Shown here one piece after another: positions 54,615-62,431 of a stretch of 64,000 nucleotides of DNA. Made by a program: the position numbers and the translations under genes. Location of the stretch: positions 56,742-120,741 of the forward strand of contig NZ_LMEO01000045.1 in assembly GCF_001426375.1 (NCBI RefSeq), read 5' to 3'. The notes below the pieces were generated by a model. That model searched no databases. It saw only the letters and a list, made by a program, of their open reading frames with translations, and was not told the DNA's origin. The first letter of the stretch is position 1. Each line of letters starts with the position of its first letter. The stretch comes from Paenibacillus sp. Root444D2. Its GTDB lineage: Bacteria; Bacillota; Bacilli; Paenibacillales; NBRC-103111.

Positions 54615-55394
54615 ATGGACTACATTATTTTGGACATTGAATTCAACGGTCGCAAGTTTGCGAGCGATTTACCTATGGAAGTTATTGAAATTGGAGCAGT
54701 TCGCTTAGACTCTTCCTTACAGGCTATTGATGAGTTTTCATCTTTAGTCAAACCGGTATATTTCTCCAAATTGAATGGGTTTATCAAGAAAAAAACGGGC
54801 ATCCCCCAAGAAGATATCGATCAAGCCGATGGCTTTCGTAAAGTCATTATGGATTTCATGGACTGGCTAAATAAAAGTGAAGCTTTCCTGCTAGTCACCT
54901 GGGGTGGCGAAGATTTGAAACGCATCGTGTTTGATACGCGGATGCATAAGTTGGATGATGCATACTGGATGGCCGCCAGCTATTTTGATCTACTGAAAGG
55001 GTTTATCCGTTATAAAAATGTGACGAATGATGTCAGTGTCGAGGCTGCTTTGCTCGATCTTAACATTGCTGCTGAAGGCTCCGCTCACAGAGCATTGGAC
55101 GACGCGCGTATGACAGCTGAGGTATTTCGAGCTATTTTTACGGAGTTAGATTTCGAGCGCAAACAGCAATACATCGACGTGTACGCTAATGCCAAGGAAC
55201 GAAGGCTGGTTAAGACCGCTATTCGAGCCATGACGGCTCAAAAGGTAACTCCTACATGGGAGCTGCTGGTTGAACACTATTTCACCGACAAAGTGACACT
55301 TACCGACCCCAGAAAAATCACAGAACTTCAGACTCTTTTTGCCGCGGAAGTCACGAAAGAGAAACAAGTCTCAACCAAGGCACCTATACAGTAA
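54615..55394 (+). CDS. 3'-5' exonuclease-fold protein (KapD-like)
   Basis: About 259 residues. DEDDh-type nuclease motifs: IILDIEFNGRK and EVIEIGAV (Exo I), LLVTWGGEDLKRIVFD (Exo II) and GSAHRALDDARMTAEVF (Exo III with His). It resembles KapD, an inhibitor of the sporulation activation pathway. ATG 54615 has CGGGGG upstream. The C-terminal region beyond about 190 is specific to this protein. Possibly co-transcribed with the MFS gene. Terminator follows. Confidence 0.85.
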   Translation: MDYIILDIEFNGRKFASDLPMEVIEIGAVRLDSSLQAIDEFSSLVKPVYFSKLNGFIKKKTGIPQEDIDQADGFRKVIMDFMDWLNKSEAFLLVTWGGEDLKRIVFDTRMHKLDDAYWMAASYFDLLKGFIRYKNVTNDVSVEAALLDLNIAAEGSAHRALDDARMTAEVFRAIFTELDFERKQQYIDVYANAKERRLVKTAIRAMTAQKVTPTWELLVEHYFTDKVTLTDPRKITELQTLFAAEVTKEKQVSTKAPIQ

Positions 55395-55410
55395 GCGGGA
55401 AAATATAACT

Positions 55411-55462
55411 AAAAAGCCAATCCATTAGACGACATGCAAGACATGTCTCTTGGATTGGCTTT
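55411..55462. terminator. Bidirectional terminator, KapD-like and IDEAL genes
   Basis: AAAAGCCAATCCA pairs with TTGGATTGGCTTTT around an inner hairpin with ACATG-type pairing (CATGCAAGACATG). Runs of A and T flank both sides. Confidence 0.8.
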
Positions 55463-55478
55463 TCTTTGATTCGCCCCA

Positions 55479-55850
55479 TTAAAACTGATCAACACCTAAG
55501 CGGTTATGATAGTAGGACGGAAATATATCACGCTCGCCGCGTTTCGTGCCATTTTGTTGAATAGCGAATAATTTCGCTGACAATTCATTGAACCATTGCT
55601 CGTCTCTCGTTGTTAGCGCCACATCAATCAAGCTCTTTACTTGATCTTCTATATCAAACTCGCTTATCGGTAATTTCTTTACGTCTTGACTGCTTACTTC
55701 CATTATTTTTCCGATGGCAGTTTCACGATCAGATGCAATAACGTGCACCCGAGCAACGCCTAACAGCACATCAATAGACTCAATATAACCATGCAGCAAT
55801 TCATCTTCATTTGTAGTTGCCACAACCCAATCACTGATTACAAAGTTCAT
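55479..55850 (-). CDS. IDEAL-domain protein
   Basis: About 123 residues from ATG 55850. The N-terminal part (MNFVISDWVVATTNEDELLH) begins a small beta-rich domain. The C-terminal IDEAL motif is LIDVALTTRDEQWFNELSAK. IDEAL domains occur in Bacillales and mediate protein contacts, for example with the McsB or ComK regulators (family knowledge). The function of this one is not known. Single gene. Confidence 0.83.
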   Translation of the reverse strand: MNFVISDWVVATTNEDELLHGYIESIDVLLGVARVHVIASDRETAIGKIMEVSSQDVKKLPISEFDIEDQVKSLIDVALTTRDEQWFNELSAKLFAIQQNGTKRGERDIFPSYYHNRLGVDQF

Positions 55851-56053
55851 GATTATCACCGCCATTAACTTATTTTTTGTAAGGACTCGATACTGTAATT
55901 ATAAATATTACAGTATGGTTTGTCAAGACCTACAAATTCCTCTTTGAATAATCAATGGCAGTGATGGCTAAAGCGAATACGGCCCCGTCAATTATGTATG
56001 CCAACGAATAAATCGTCTATAAACGAAGCATATTACCCTATACCATTGAAAGG

Positions 56054-56221
56054 GTGAGAAGCATAGATTACTTAACCAATAACAGAGACACAAACTTTGA
56101 ATCTACGGTTGATGCTGAAGGTAACTCGGATGATTCCAACGAAAACGGGCCTGATGATACGGTTATCAGAAGCTCCGAGCACACTAGTCCTGAAACATGT
56201 CGAGCAGGTTTTGACGATTAG
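56054..56221 (+). CDS. Candidate 55-residue acidic small protein
   Basis: GTG at 56054 opens a 55-codon frame to TAG. The product starts MRSIDYLTNNRDTNFESTVD and is Asp/Glu/Ser-rich, with one Cys near the end (CRAGFDD). AAAGG lies directly before the GTG, tighter than usual. A strong plus-strand terminator follows 18 bases after the stop, which supports transcription. I recognise no domain. It may not be translated; the terminator is the better evidence. Confidence 0.35.
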   Translation: MRSIDYLTNNRDTNFESTVDAEGNSDDSNENGPDDTVIRSSEHTSPETCRAGFDD

Positions 56222-56239
56222 TTGTTAGAGAAATTAAAT

Positions 56240-56285
56240 AAGCGTATGTTGGTTACGGGATAGTCCCGTGAGTCAACATACGCTT
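56240..56285 (+). terminator. Strong terminator after the 55-codon frame
   Basis: AAGCGTATGTTG pairs with CAACATACGCTT with a second stem (ACGGGA/TCCCGT) inside, followed by TTCAATTTTT. The minus-strand reading has a weaker T-run, so it mainly ends a rightward transcript. Confidence 0.8.
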
Positions 56286-56303
56286 TTCAATTTTTATAAG
56301 TGA

Positions 56304-56453
56304 CTATTCATCATTTTTCTTGTTATCTTTCTCTACATCTTCAATTGTATATTTCATGCCTCCAGTACGAGCATGATCCAAGACGACATTGACCTCCTTG
56401 GATTGTCCGCTTTTCGGATCGTATGAAGTGACAGTTTCTTTTTGCTCATCCAT
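56304..56453 (-). CDS. Small 49-residue protein of unknown function
   Basis: ATG 56453 has GGAGGTGA eight bases upstream, an excellent site, so the 49-residue form (MDEQKETVTSYDPKSGQSKE...) is preferred over the longer in-frame start. The product is charged, ends DNKKNDE, and has no Cys, signal or membrane segment. I recognise no family. It may be a small stress or regulatory protein; genes of this kind are common beside dehydrogenases in Paenibacillus but I cannot confirm a link. It is read in the same direction as the SDR just upstream. Confidence 0.55.
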   Translation of the reverse strand: MDEQKETVTSYDPKSGQSKEVNVVLDHARTGGMKYTIEDVEKDNKKNDE

Positions 56454-56543
56454 GGTTTCTTTCACCTCCGAATATAGACTGCTCATTCCTTGGAAATTCA
56501 TCCGTATCCCTCACCCACCAACAAGTGGGCTTGCAGGCTATCG

Positions 56544-57353
56544 TTAAAGCAGCGATTCAGCGCCGTCAATAAACAGCTCCGTGCCGGTAATGTGGCTCGA
56601 AGCTTCCGAGGCTAGGAAGGCTACCAGATTAGCTACTTGCTCCGGCTGACCCGGTGCGTGTTCCAACGGCTGGCTTCCTTGCGGATATTTGACTGGAATT
56701 TTGATTTTCTCGAGCTCCGGCGTCGGCTGCGTATTTTCGCCAATGTTGGTCTTGATTGACCCTGGACAGATGGCATTGACGCGTATTTTGTAGCGGGCCA
56801 GTTCTAATGCGGCCATTTTGGCGAATGCCACTTGTCCCGCCTTTGAAGTGCTATAGGCTGTCATCCCAAATCCAGAGAAGGCACGGCTGCCGTTAATGGA
56901 GCTTGTGATGACTATGCTGCCGCCGTTCTCTTTCATATGTGGAATTGCATGTTTGACGCATAGGAATGTCCCTTTCAAATTGACAGAAAGTGTGCGATCC
57001 CAATCCTCAGATTTCATATCTTCGATCGGCGCCAAAACCCCGTTGATGCCAGCATTAGCAAAGACGACGTCTAGCCGTCCCCAGGTTTTTACCGTTTGCT
57101 CGAACGCTTGGGCAACACGGTCCGGATCAGAGACATCGACATCAACGGTGATCGCATGACCGCCTGCAGCCACAATATCCTGTTTCGTCTGCTCTACTCG
57201 GTCATCTTTCAAATCCACTAGACATACTTTCATCCCTTGCTGTGCAAGCATCTCAGCGGCAGCCTGACCAATTCCTGATCCCGCTCCCGTGATCAATGCA
57301 ACCTTATCCTTCAAATCCGGCAGTCCCATGCGCGGTTTTTGTATCGTTTGCAC
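56544..57353 (-). CDS. Short-chain dehydrogenase/reductase
   Basis: About 269 residues of classical SDR type. VALITGAGSGIGQAAAEM is the cofactor loop, VFANAGING the NNAG-like motif, VITSSINGSRAF the Ser and YSTSKAGQVAF the Tyr/Lys pair. C-terminal SSHITGTELFIDGAESLL is typical of glucose-1-dehydrogenase-like enzymes. The start is unclear: GTG 57353 lies 15 bases after AGGGGTGA, longer than normal, and no better ATG exists nearby. Four operator-like palindromes lie in the upstream region, so this gene is probably the regulated target. Confidence 0.85.
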   Translation of the reverse strand: MQTIQKPRMGLPDLKDKVALITGAGSGIGQAAAEMLAQQGMKVCLVDLKDDRVEQTKQDIVAAGGHAITVDVDVSDPDRVAQAFEQTVKTWGRLDVVFANAGINGVLAPIEDMKSEDWDRTLSVNLKGTFLCVKHAIPHMKENGGSIVITSSINGSRAFSGFGMTAYSTSKAGQVAFAKMAALELARYKIRVNAICPGSIKTNIGENTQPTPELEKIKIPVKYPQGSQPLEHAPGQPEQVANLVAFLASEASSHITGTELFIDGAESLL

Positions 57354-57488
57354 GCTAATGATCTATTCACCCCTAACCCAAATAAGTAGTGGATTGAAAA
57401 AGAATCCATACTTGGTTTGCCCGATAGGGATGAAAAATATGTGATTAGTCTTAAAGGAGTCACCTCCAATAGGGAGACTTTAAAGAAA

Positions 57489-57671
57489 TGTTGCACATCG
57501 TACAACAATCGGAAAGCTTTCCAGCGATTTCCCTGCGATTGTTGTAAAAAATACAACACTTTCTCCCAAAAAGAGTCCAATTGGGTAAAATAAGGCTAAA
57601 TTGTTGTACAACATACAACATCTTCAGCTTGATGAGAAAAAACTCCTATTTTTGTTGTACGTAGTACAACA
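57489..57671. promoter_or_regulatory. Four phased 19-bp palindromes upstream of the SDR gene
   Basis: Sites at 57489-57507, 57540-57558, 57602-57620 and 57653-57671 follow TGTTGTA-N5-TACAACA. The first has one base change (TGTTGCA); the others have perfect 7-bp arms. Start-to-start distances are 51, 62 and 51 bp, near 5, 6 and 5 helical turns, so all face the same side. They lie 136-318 bases before the SDR start. No gene for a cognate regulator is adjacent. This explains the 350-base gap upstream of the SDR. Confidence 0.75.
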
Positions 57672-57705
57672 TTCCCACAATACTCTTTCATCGGTTAACA
57701 TTATG

Positions 57706-57843
57706 TTACTTTAAAAACCAGTCCGGGTGGTCATCCTTCGTTAGGACGGCATCCAATGGAAATATCATGTCGATAAACTCACCTGTATATGCATTAATAT
57801 CAATGCCAACACCATCAATTCAAGTCAACAAAATGTCGCTCAT
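57706..57843 (-). pseudogene. Short coding-like remnant with an in-frame stop
   Basis: On the minus strand ATG 57843 reads MSDILLT then TGA. The same frame goes on as IDGVGIDINAYTGEFIDMIF and ends KDDHPDWFLK and TAA. The acidic D-x-N-x-x-T-G-E pattern resembles the tails of secreted PepSY/YcdB-type or M6-like proteins, but it is too short to assign. It lies after the terminator of the Ig-repeat gene and before the palindromes. Probably a gene scar. Confidence 0.35.
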
Positions 57844-57849
57844 ATAAAA

Positions 57850-57880
57850 GAATCCCCACCTTAGAAAGATGGGGACTCAT
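57850..57880 (-). terminator. Terminator of the Ig-repeat gene
   Basis: AGTCCCCATCTT pairs with AAGGTGGGGATT (mismatches near the loop) around TCT, then CTTTTAT on the minus strand. It lies 39 bases after the stop of the Ig-repeat gene. Confidence 0.7.
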
Positions 57881-57918
57881 TGTGACTGTATTTTCTTTTA
57901 TGAGTTTAAAAAATAGTA

Positions 57919-59568
57919 TTAGGGAAGCTGCTTCACCGTCAAAACAAATGCTTTTGTTTCGGCATATCCGCCGCTCGTAATAACAGCCGTCATGATAACA
58001 GCCGTATCTCCGCTGGCAGCTGTTGGTCGAGTAACGACACCGCTATTAGAGATAACTGCCGTATTGCTCGAAACCCAAATGACATTGGAACCATTCGGCC
58101 CACTTACAGGCAGGCCAATATTGTTCTTTACGCTGGATGCAGAATCGGAAGTTCCGAAAGTGATGGCCAGTGCCGCTTTATCTACAGTTACGCGCTGCGC
58201 GTCCGTCAATTGCTGTTTTACCGTTACTGTAAAGACCTTAGTGTCGGAATAGCCCCCGGCTGAAATGATTGCACTAACAACTACCGTTATATCCCCTTGT
58301 CCGGCAGCTGGACGATTTACCGTTTTGCCGTCGTTCGAAATAACGTATGGATTGCCCGAATACCAGATGACGGATGATCCGTTGGCGCCCACAGTGGGCA
58401 GTGTTAACGCTTGAGTGACACTGGATAACGTATCTGTCCCTCCATAAACGATGGCCAAGGCCGCTTTATCTGCAGCAACTCGCTGCACGTCCGTCAATTG
58501 CTGTTTTACCGTCAACGTAAAGGTTTTGACATCCGATGAGCTGCCCTTCGTTATGATCGCCGTTAGTACCACCGATGCGTCACCACTGCCAGCGGTAGGT
58601 CGCTGCACGGTTTTACCGTCATTTGAAATGACGGATGCATTGCTAGATACCCAAGTGATCGTGGAACCGTTTGTCCCGCTAAGCGGCAATGTCAACGGTT
58701 GTGTTACACTGCTTGTTGTATCTGTTCCGCCGAATGTGATGGTAAGCAGCGCTTTATCAGCAGCTACTTTCTGAGCATCGGTCAACACCGACTTAACTGT
58801 CAACGAGAAAGATTTCGTTTCCGAGACAGCACCATAGGTTATGGTAGCTGTCAAAGTAACTGCGGCATCCCCTTGCGCTGCTGTTGGACGGTTTACCGTT
58901 TTGCCGTCATTCGAAATTATCGCAGCATTGCTGGATACCCAAGTAATCGTGGAACCGTTTGTTCCATTAAGCGGCAAGGCTAACGGTTGAGTAACAGCGC
59001 TAGCCGTATCCGTCCCACCGAAAGTAATCGCCAACGCCGCTTTATCTGCAGCAACTCTTTGGGTTTCCGAGTTCTGCTGCTTAACTATTAGGGTAAATGT
59101 TTTGGTTTTTGATACTTCACCGTAATTGACAGTGGCTGTAAGCGTTACCTCAACATCCCCTTGCCCTGCGGAAGGTCGAATTACGGTTTGTCCGTCATTG
59201 GAAATAACCGAAGGCGTACTCGATTCCCAACTGATAGTGGAACCATGAGTTCCTGCAAGCGGCAGCGCCATAGCCTGAGTGACTTGATTTTTCGAGTCAG
59301 TACCACCGAATGTAATCTCCAATTCTTTGAAGTCCGCCGCAACTCGCTGCTCTATCGTCCAGTTATTCTGATCGTGCTTTCCTTGCTTCCGCTCCATTGC
59401 TCTGCGTATAGCTTCACGGGCTGTTTCATTCTTGTTCCCTCGTTCAAGAGCATTTTCTAAGCCAGTTTTCTTCTCCGCATGTTTGTTCGGATGCTCATCA
59501 TTAGCGAATGCGGCTCCCGTTACCATCAAGCTTAGGATCGCTGTGCAAAATAAGACTTTTGACTTCAT
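57919..59568 (-). CDS. Secreted protein with five Ig-like repeats
   Basis: 549 residues. A signal peptide (MKSKVLFCTAILSLMVTGAA, ending AFA) is followed by a charged stretch (about 23-70). Five tandem repeats of exactly 96 residues begin near 74, 170, 266, 362 and 458. Each starts QRVAADKAALAITFGGTD or close and has GSTITWVSSNAAIISNDGK, RPTA-x-GD and a final FTLTVKQ. This is the pattern of atrophied bacterial Ig domains (aBig type). There is no anchor such as LPXTG or SLH and no enzyme domain, so it is probably released or wall-associated through the charged N-terminus. The DNA repeats of 288 bp may recombine. Confidence 0.85.
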   Translation of the reverse strand: MKSKVLFCTAILSLMVTGAAFANDEHPNKHAEKKTGLENALERGNKNETAREAIRRAMERKQGKHDQNNWTIEQRVAADFKELEITFGGTDSKNQVTQAMALPLAGTHGSTISWESSTPSVISNDGQTVIRPSAGQGDVEVTLTATVNYGEVSKTKTFTLIVKQQNSETQRVAADKAALAITFGGTDTASAVTQPLALPLNGTNGSTITWVSSNAAIISNDGKTVNRPTAAQGDAAVTLTATITYGAVSETKSFSLTVKSVLTDAQKVAADKALLTITFGGTDTTSSVTQPLTLPLSGTNGSTITWVSSNASVISNDGKTVQRPTAGSGDASVVLTAIITKGSSSDVKTFTLTVKQQLTDVQRVAADKAALAIVYGGTDTLSSVTQALTLPTVGANGSSVIWYSGNPYVISNDGKTVNRPAAGQGDITVVVSAIISAGGYSDTKVFTVTVKQQLTDAQRVTVDKAALAITFGTSDSASSVKNNIGLPVSGPNGSNVIWVSSNTAVISNSGVVTRPTAASGDTAVIMTAVITSGGYAETKAFVLTVKQLP

Positions 59569-59754
59569 TCAGTTGCTCCTCCTCACATTCTTTCTTCCCC
59601 TAATATACTTTCGAGAAATTTACAATTTTTAGGGGGTGCTGGCCTACTTCAGAAATAAAGAATAGTTAAGGATTTTAGATGGCCCTGCCAGCTGTTATAG
59701 CAGCTTGTTTGTCATGCAATTATTTTGTTCCTTGATTAGCGCTCTTCATCTGCT

Positions 59755-59793
59755 AAAAAGGAACCGCGGCTACATTGCGCCCGGTTCCTTTTT
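59755..59793 (-). terminator. Terminator of the Rieske gene
   Basis: AAAGGAACCG pairs with CGGTTCCTTT around GCG/CGC inner pairs, flanked by runs of A and T, so it could end transcription both ways. Confidence 0.8.
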
Positions 59794-59822
59794 CATTACG
59801 TTTTCCTATTATGCTCGCTCTT

Positions 59823-60368
59823 TTATATTCCTTTTATAGGCGACATAATATCAATATAGACACTGCCTCTTGCGATAATAGGCTTATAGGTATCCAACCC
59901 TTTTAACACCACCCTGACCGCGTTTCCCTGTTTATCGAATTCGGCGCCATGGCATGGACATAAGAAGAAAAGATCCTTTTTTCTACTTCGTTGCTCTATC
60001 GTTGCCGGCAGCACATCGCAACCCAAATGCGTGCAAACAGACGAAATAATGAGTAGATTCCCCTCCGGCCCCTTTGTGATATAGACAAATCCTTTGTTGG
60101 ATTTCTCTACCCATCCATCCTTGATCGTTACCTCATAGTCCACCTTTTCAACGCTAGTAATCGCGTTTAACCGGTTGAACTCGCCGAGCTTCACGATATG
60201 CCCAGGCATCTCGATAGCAGACTTCTTACTTTCTTTTTCCTGCTGAACAGCTCCGTAATAAAATAAAGCCGTGTTCCCTGCTAGAATCCCTGTCGTCCCT
60301 ATAACCCATTTACTTGCTGTGTTCAAGAATTTTCTTCTAGTAATCTTTCTAGGTAATCGTCCCTGCAT
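59823..60368 (-). CDS. Tat-exported Rieske [2Fe-2S] protein
   Basis: About 181 residues from ATG 60368 (AGGAGG eight bases upstream). The N-terminus has a twin-arginine signal (ITRRKFLNTAS, then a hydrophobic stretch WVIGTTGILAGNTALFYYGA). The C-terminal Rieske fold has cluster ligands in CTHLGC and CPCHGAEF. It carries one electron-transfer cluster and sits outside the membrane, perhaps anchored. It is not linked to cytochrome b genes, so it is probably not part of a complete bc complex. Neighbours are an MBL hydrolase and a dehydrogenase; a redox role is inferred. Confidence 0.88.
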   Translation of the reverse strand: MQGRLPRKITRRKFLNTASKWVIGTTGILAGNTALFYYGAVQQEKESKKSAIEMPGHIVKLGEFNRLNAITSVEKVDYEVTIKDGWVEKSNKGFVYITKGPEGNLLIISSVCTHLGCDVLPATIEQRSRKKDLFFLCPCHGAEFDKQGNAVRVVLKGLDTYKPIIARGSVYIDIMSPIKGI

Positions 60369-60397
60369 GACGCACACCTCCTGAGAAGATGAATGAC

Positions 60398-61216
60398 TTA
60401 ACTAGAATATTCCTGCGCAATGATTCTACTATTTTCTTCGTGACATTCTTCTGTAAAAGAGGATTTATAAGCATGCTCATCACCAAGCGCGGCGATAGCA
60501 TGTTCATCTTTTGCAATGACCGCCTTAATAAGCCGTTCCAAATGATCCGAAGACATGTCCAAACGCCTTTTCATCTCCGCCATATCGGTAGTAACTTGGC
60601 CATGCCCCGGAACTAACAGTTCGATGGTGTGTTGATCTAAAATCTGGCTTGCCGTATTCAACGTTTCCTTATAGGCTTTGGCACTATGATAAATAAACGG
60701 TAATTCGAAATCAGATAAATAGTCGCCCGTAATCCATATACCCAACGGCTCAATGACAGTAAATAATCCATCCGGCGTGTGTCCTGGGGATTTATAGAAG
60801 GTCAATAACGTATCCCCTATCCTTAGTTCCTCGGCATCTTCCGAGATGATGATATCAAGGACTGGAAATTCGACGGGATAATTTCGATTAATATAATGTT
60901 TCCTATCGAATTCTAGAATCAATGCAATCTTATGGTCTTTCTTCGGGTGACAGCTTAGTGCATAACTCCCGATGGTTTTAGCGCCGGGAAACGCTTTATA
61001 ACCAATAATGTGATCAAAATCGCCATGTGTAAATAACAGGTATAGGTCCCGATCAGCTTTGACCGAATCAACATAGTTCCGAATTTCATCAACTTCATTT
61101 GGAAGCCAGTTCGGATCAACAATTAATACCATTTCCTTCGTCAGCACAACGGTTGATGTCGTTTGATATAATGCGCTTTGAAAAACGGTTATGTGTTCAT
61201 TTTGATATGTAATCAT
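60398..61216 (-). CDS. Metallo-beta-lactamase-fold hydrolase
   Basis: 272 residues. LLFTHGDFDHIIG is the metal site; the usual H-x-H-x-D-H reads H-G-D-F-D-H, with Asp at the second His position. Downstream, SPGHTPDGLF and ELLVPGHGQV keep the other ligands. A coupled C-terminal helical part has RLDMSSDHLERLIKAV. It resembles glyoxalase-II-like or lactonase-type hydrolases; the substrate is unknown. ATG 61216 follows GGAG at some distance. It lies 30 bases before the Rieske start, read in the same direction, so the two may be co-transcribed. Confidence 0.87.
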   Translation of the reverse strand: MITYQNEHITVFQSALYQTTSTVVLTKEMVLIVDPNWLPNEVDEIRNYVDSVKADRDLYLLFTHGDFDHIIGYKAFPGAKTIGSYALSCHPKKDHKIALILEFDRKHYINRNYPVEFPVLDIIISEDAEELRIGDTLLTFYKSPGHTPDGLFTVIEPLGIWITGDYLSDFELPFIYHSAKAYKETLNTASQILDQHTIELLVPGHGQVTTDMAEMKRRLDMSSDHLERLIKAVIAKDEHAIAALGDEHAYKSSFTEECHEENSRIIAQEYSS

Positions 61217-61372
61217 GAGTATTTAGCTCCTTATATAAAACTTTTCTTGTTTCTTATACTACCACGTGTATTTGAGTTACGGTATCTTCCGATTCGCATT
61301 GTGGGTCACAAGAAATGGTTCAGCGTATTGAAATCAGGTTAATAAATTAGGAATTCAAACAAAGGAGTGATC

Positions 61373-62245
61373 ATGATGAGTTCGCAAACCGAACACATTC
61401 AAACGTTACCCCCGCAGCATCAGAATCGTAGGCCCGGTCTGGAAAGAGAAATGACACCCCGTCCAATTTCGGTTGACCGGAAGTACAAGGGCAGTGAAAA
61501 GCTGCTTGGCCGAACAGCCATTATTACAGGCGGTGATAGCGGAATTGGAAGAGCCTTAGCAGTCTGCTATGCGGCTGAAGGCGCTGATGTGGTCATTGTT
61601 TATTTGGACGAGCATGAAGACGCAAAGGAAACCAAGCGCTTAGTTGAAGCCGAGGGTCGAGAGTGCGTGCTAATCGCTGGAGATATTGGTGAGGAAAAAT
61701 TTTGTATGGATGTTGTTAAACAGACTGTAGCTAGCTTTGGTAAACTCGACATTCTCGTTAATAATGCGGCCGAACAGCATCCACAGGACAGAATAGAGGA
61801 TATTACGAAAGAGCAGCTTGAGAAGACGTTTCGTACGAATATCTTCTCATTCTTTTATTTGACTAAGGCGGCTATGCCGCATTTAAAAGAAGGTGCTGTC
61901 ATCATTAATTCAACCTCGATTACAGCTTATCAGGGAAATGCAGGGCTGCTTGATTACTCCGCTACCAAAGGAGCTATCGTATCGTTCACCCGCTCACTGG
62001 CCTTGAACGTTATTGACAAAGGGATCCGTGTTAACGCAGTTGCACCCGGTCCAATCTGGACGCCGCTCATCCCTTCAACTTTCGATGAGGAAAAGGTATC
62101 CAAATTCGGATCCAACAGTCCGATGAAGCGACCCGGGCAACCTGAGGAACTTGGACCGTCCTACGTGTTCCTTGCCTCGGATGATTCTTCCTACATGTCA
62201 GGGCAAGTGCTGCACGTGAATGGTGGACAAGTAGTAAATGGCTAA
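61373..62245 (+). CDS. General-stress-type SDR (YhdF/GsiB-like)
   Basis: About 291 residues. A Bacillus-type N-terminal extension (LERERTPRPISVDRKYKGS-like, LEREMTPRPISVDRKY) precedes the SDR core: TAIITGGDSGIGRALA, DILVNNAAEQHPQD, IINSTSITAYQG and YSATKGAIVSFTRSLA. The C-terminus YMSGQVLHVNGGQVVNG is typical of the class, which is induced by general stress in Bacillus. ATG 61373 has AAAGGAG five bases upstream (another ATG at 61376). Single gene with a terminator. Confidence 0.9.
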   Translation: MMSSQTEHIQTLPPQHQNRRPGLEREMTPRPISVDRKYKGSEKLLGRTAIITGGDSGIGRALAVCYAAEGADVVIVYLDEHEDAKETKRLVEAEGRECVLIAGDIGEEKFCMDVVKQTVASFGKLDILVNNAAEQHPQDRIEDITKEQLEKTFRTNIFSFFYLTKAAMPHLKEGAVIINSTSITAYQGNAGLLDYSATKGAIVSFTRSLALNVIDKGIRVNAVAPGPIWTPLIPSTFDEEKVSKFGSNSPMKRPGQPEELGPSYVFLASDDSSYMSGQVLHVNGGQVVNG

Positions 62246-62264
62246 TCAACTAGGATAATTTGAC

Positions 62265-62302
62265 AAGGTCAGCGCCTTTTGTTGAAGGCATTGACCTTTT
62301 TT
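62265..62302 (+). terminator. Terminator after the stress-type SDR
   Basis: AAGGTCAGCGCCTT pairs with AAGGCATTGACCTT (one mismatch) around TTGTTG, then TTTTGCC. Confidence 0.8.
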
Positions 62303-62431
62303 GCCTATTTCCCTTCATATTCAAAATTTGATAATCCATGCAGTTTCTCGTTCCCTTCCACATAATGGTATAATAAATCTTACATACCACAGGCTAGGCA
62401 TGTTCATCTAATCATTGAGGGGGAAAAGGTT

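Noticed and set aside
57311..57580. Minus-strand 89-codon frame upstream of the SDR
   Set aside because: It spans the palindrome sites and overlaps the SDR start. A GGAGGTGA lies in it but no start codon stands at the right distance.
57489..57671. Four repeated boxes resembling a short CRISPR array
   Set aside because: The 19-bp boxes are palindromic operators with variable centres, and intervals are 32, 43 and 32 bases. CRISPR repeats are longer and have spacers of even size; no cas genes are near.
58451..58983. Plus-strand frames within the Ig-repeat gene
   Set aside because: Antisense frames copied by the 288-bp DNA repeat, not separate genes.
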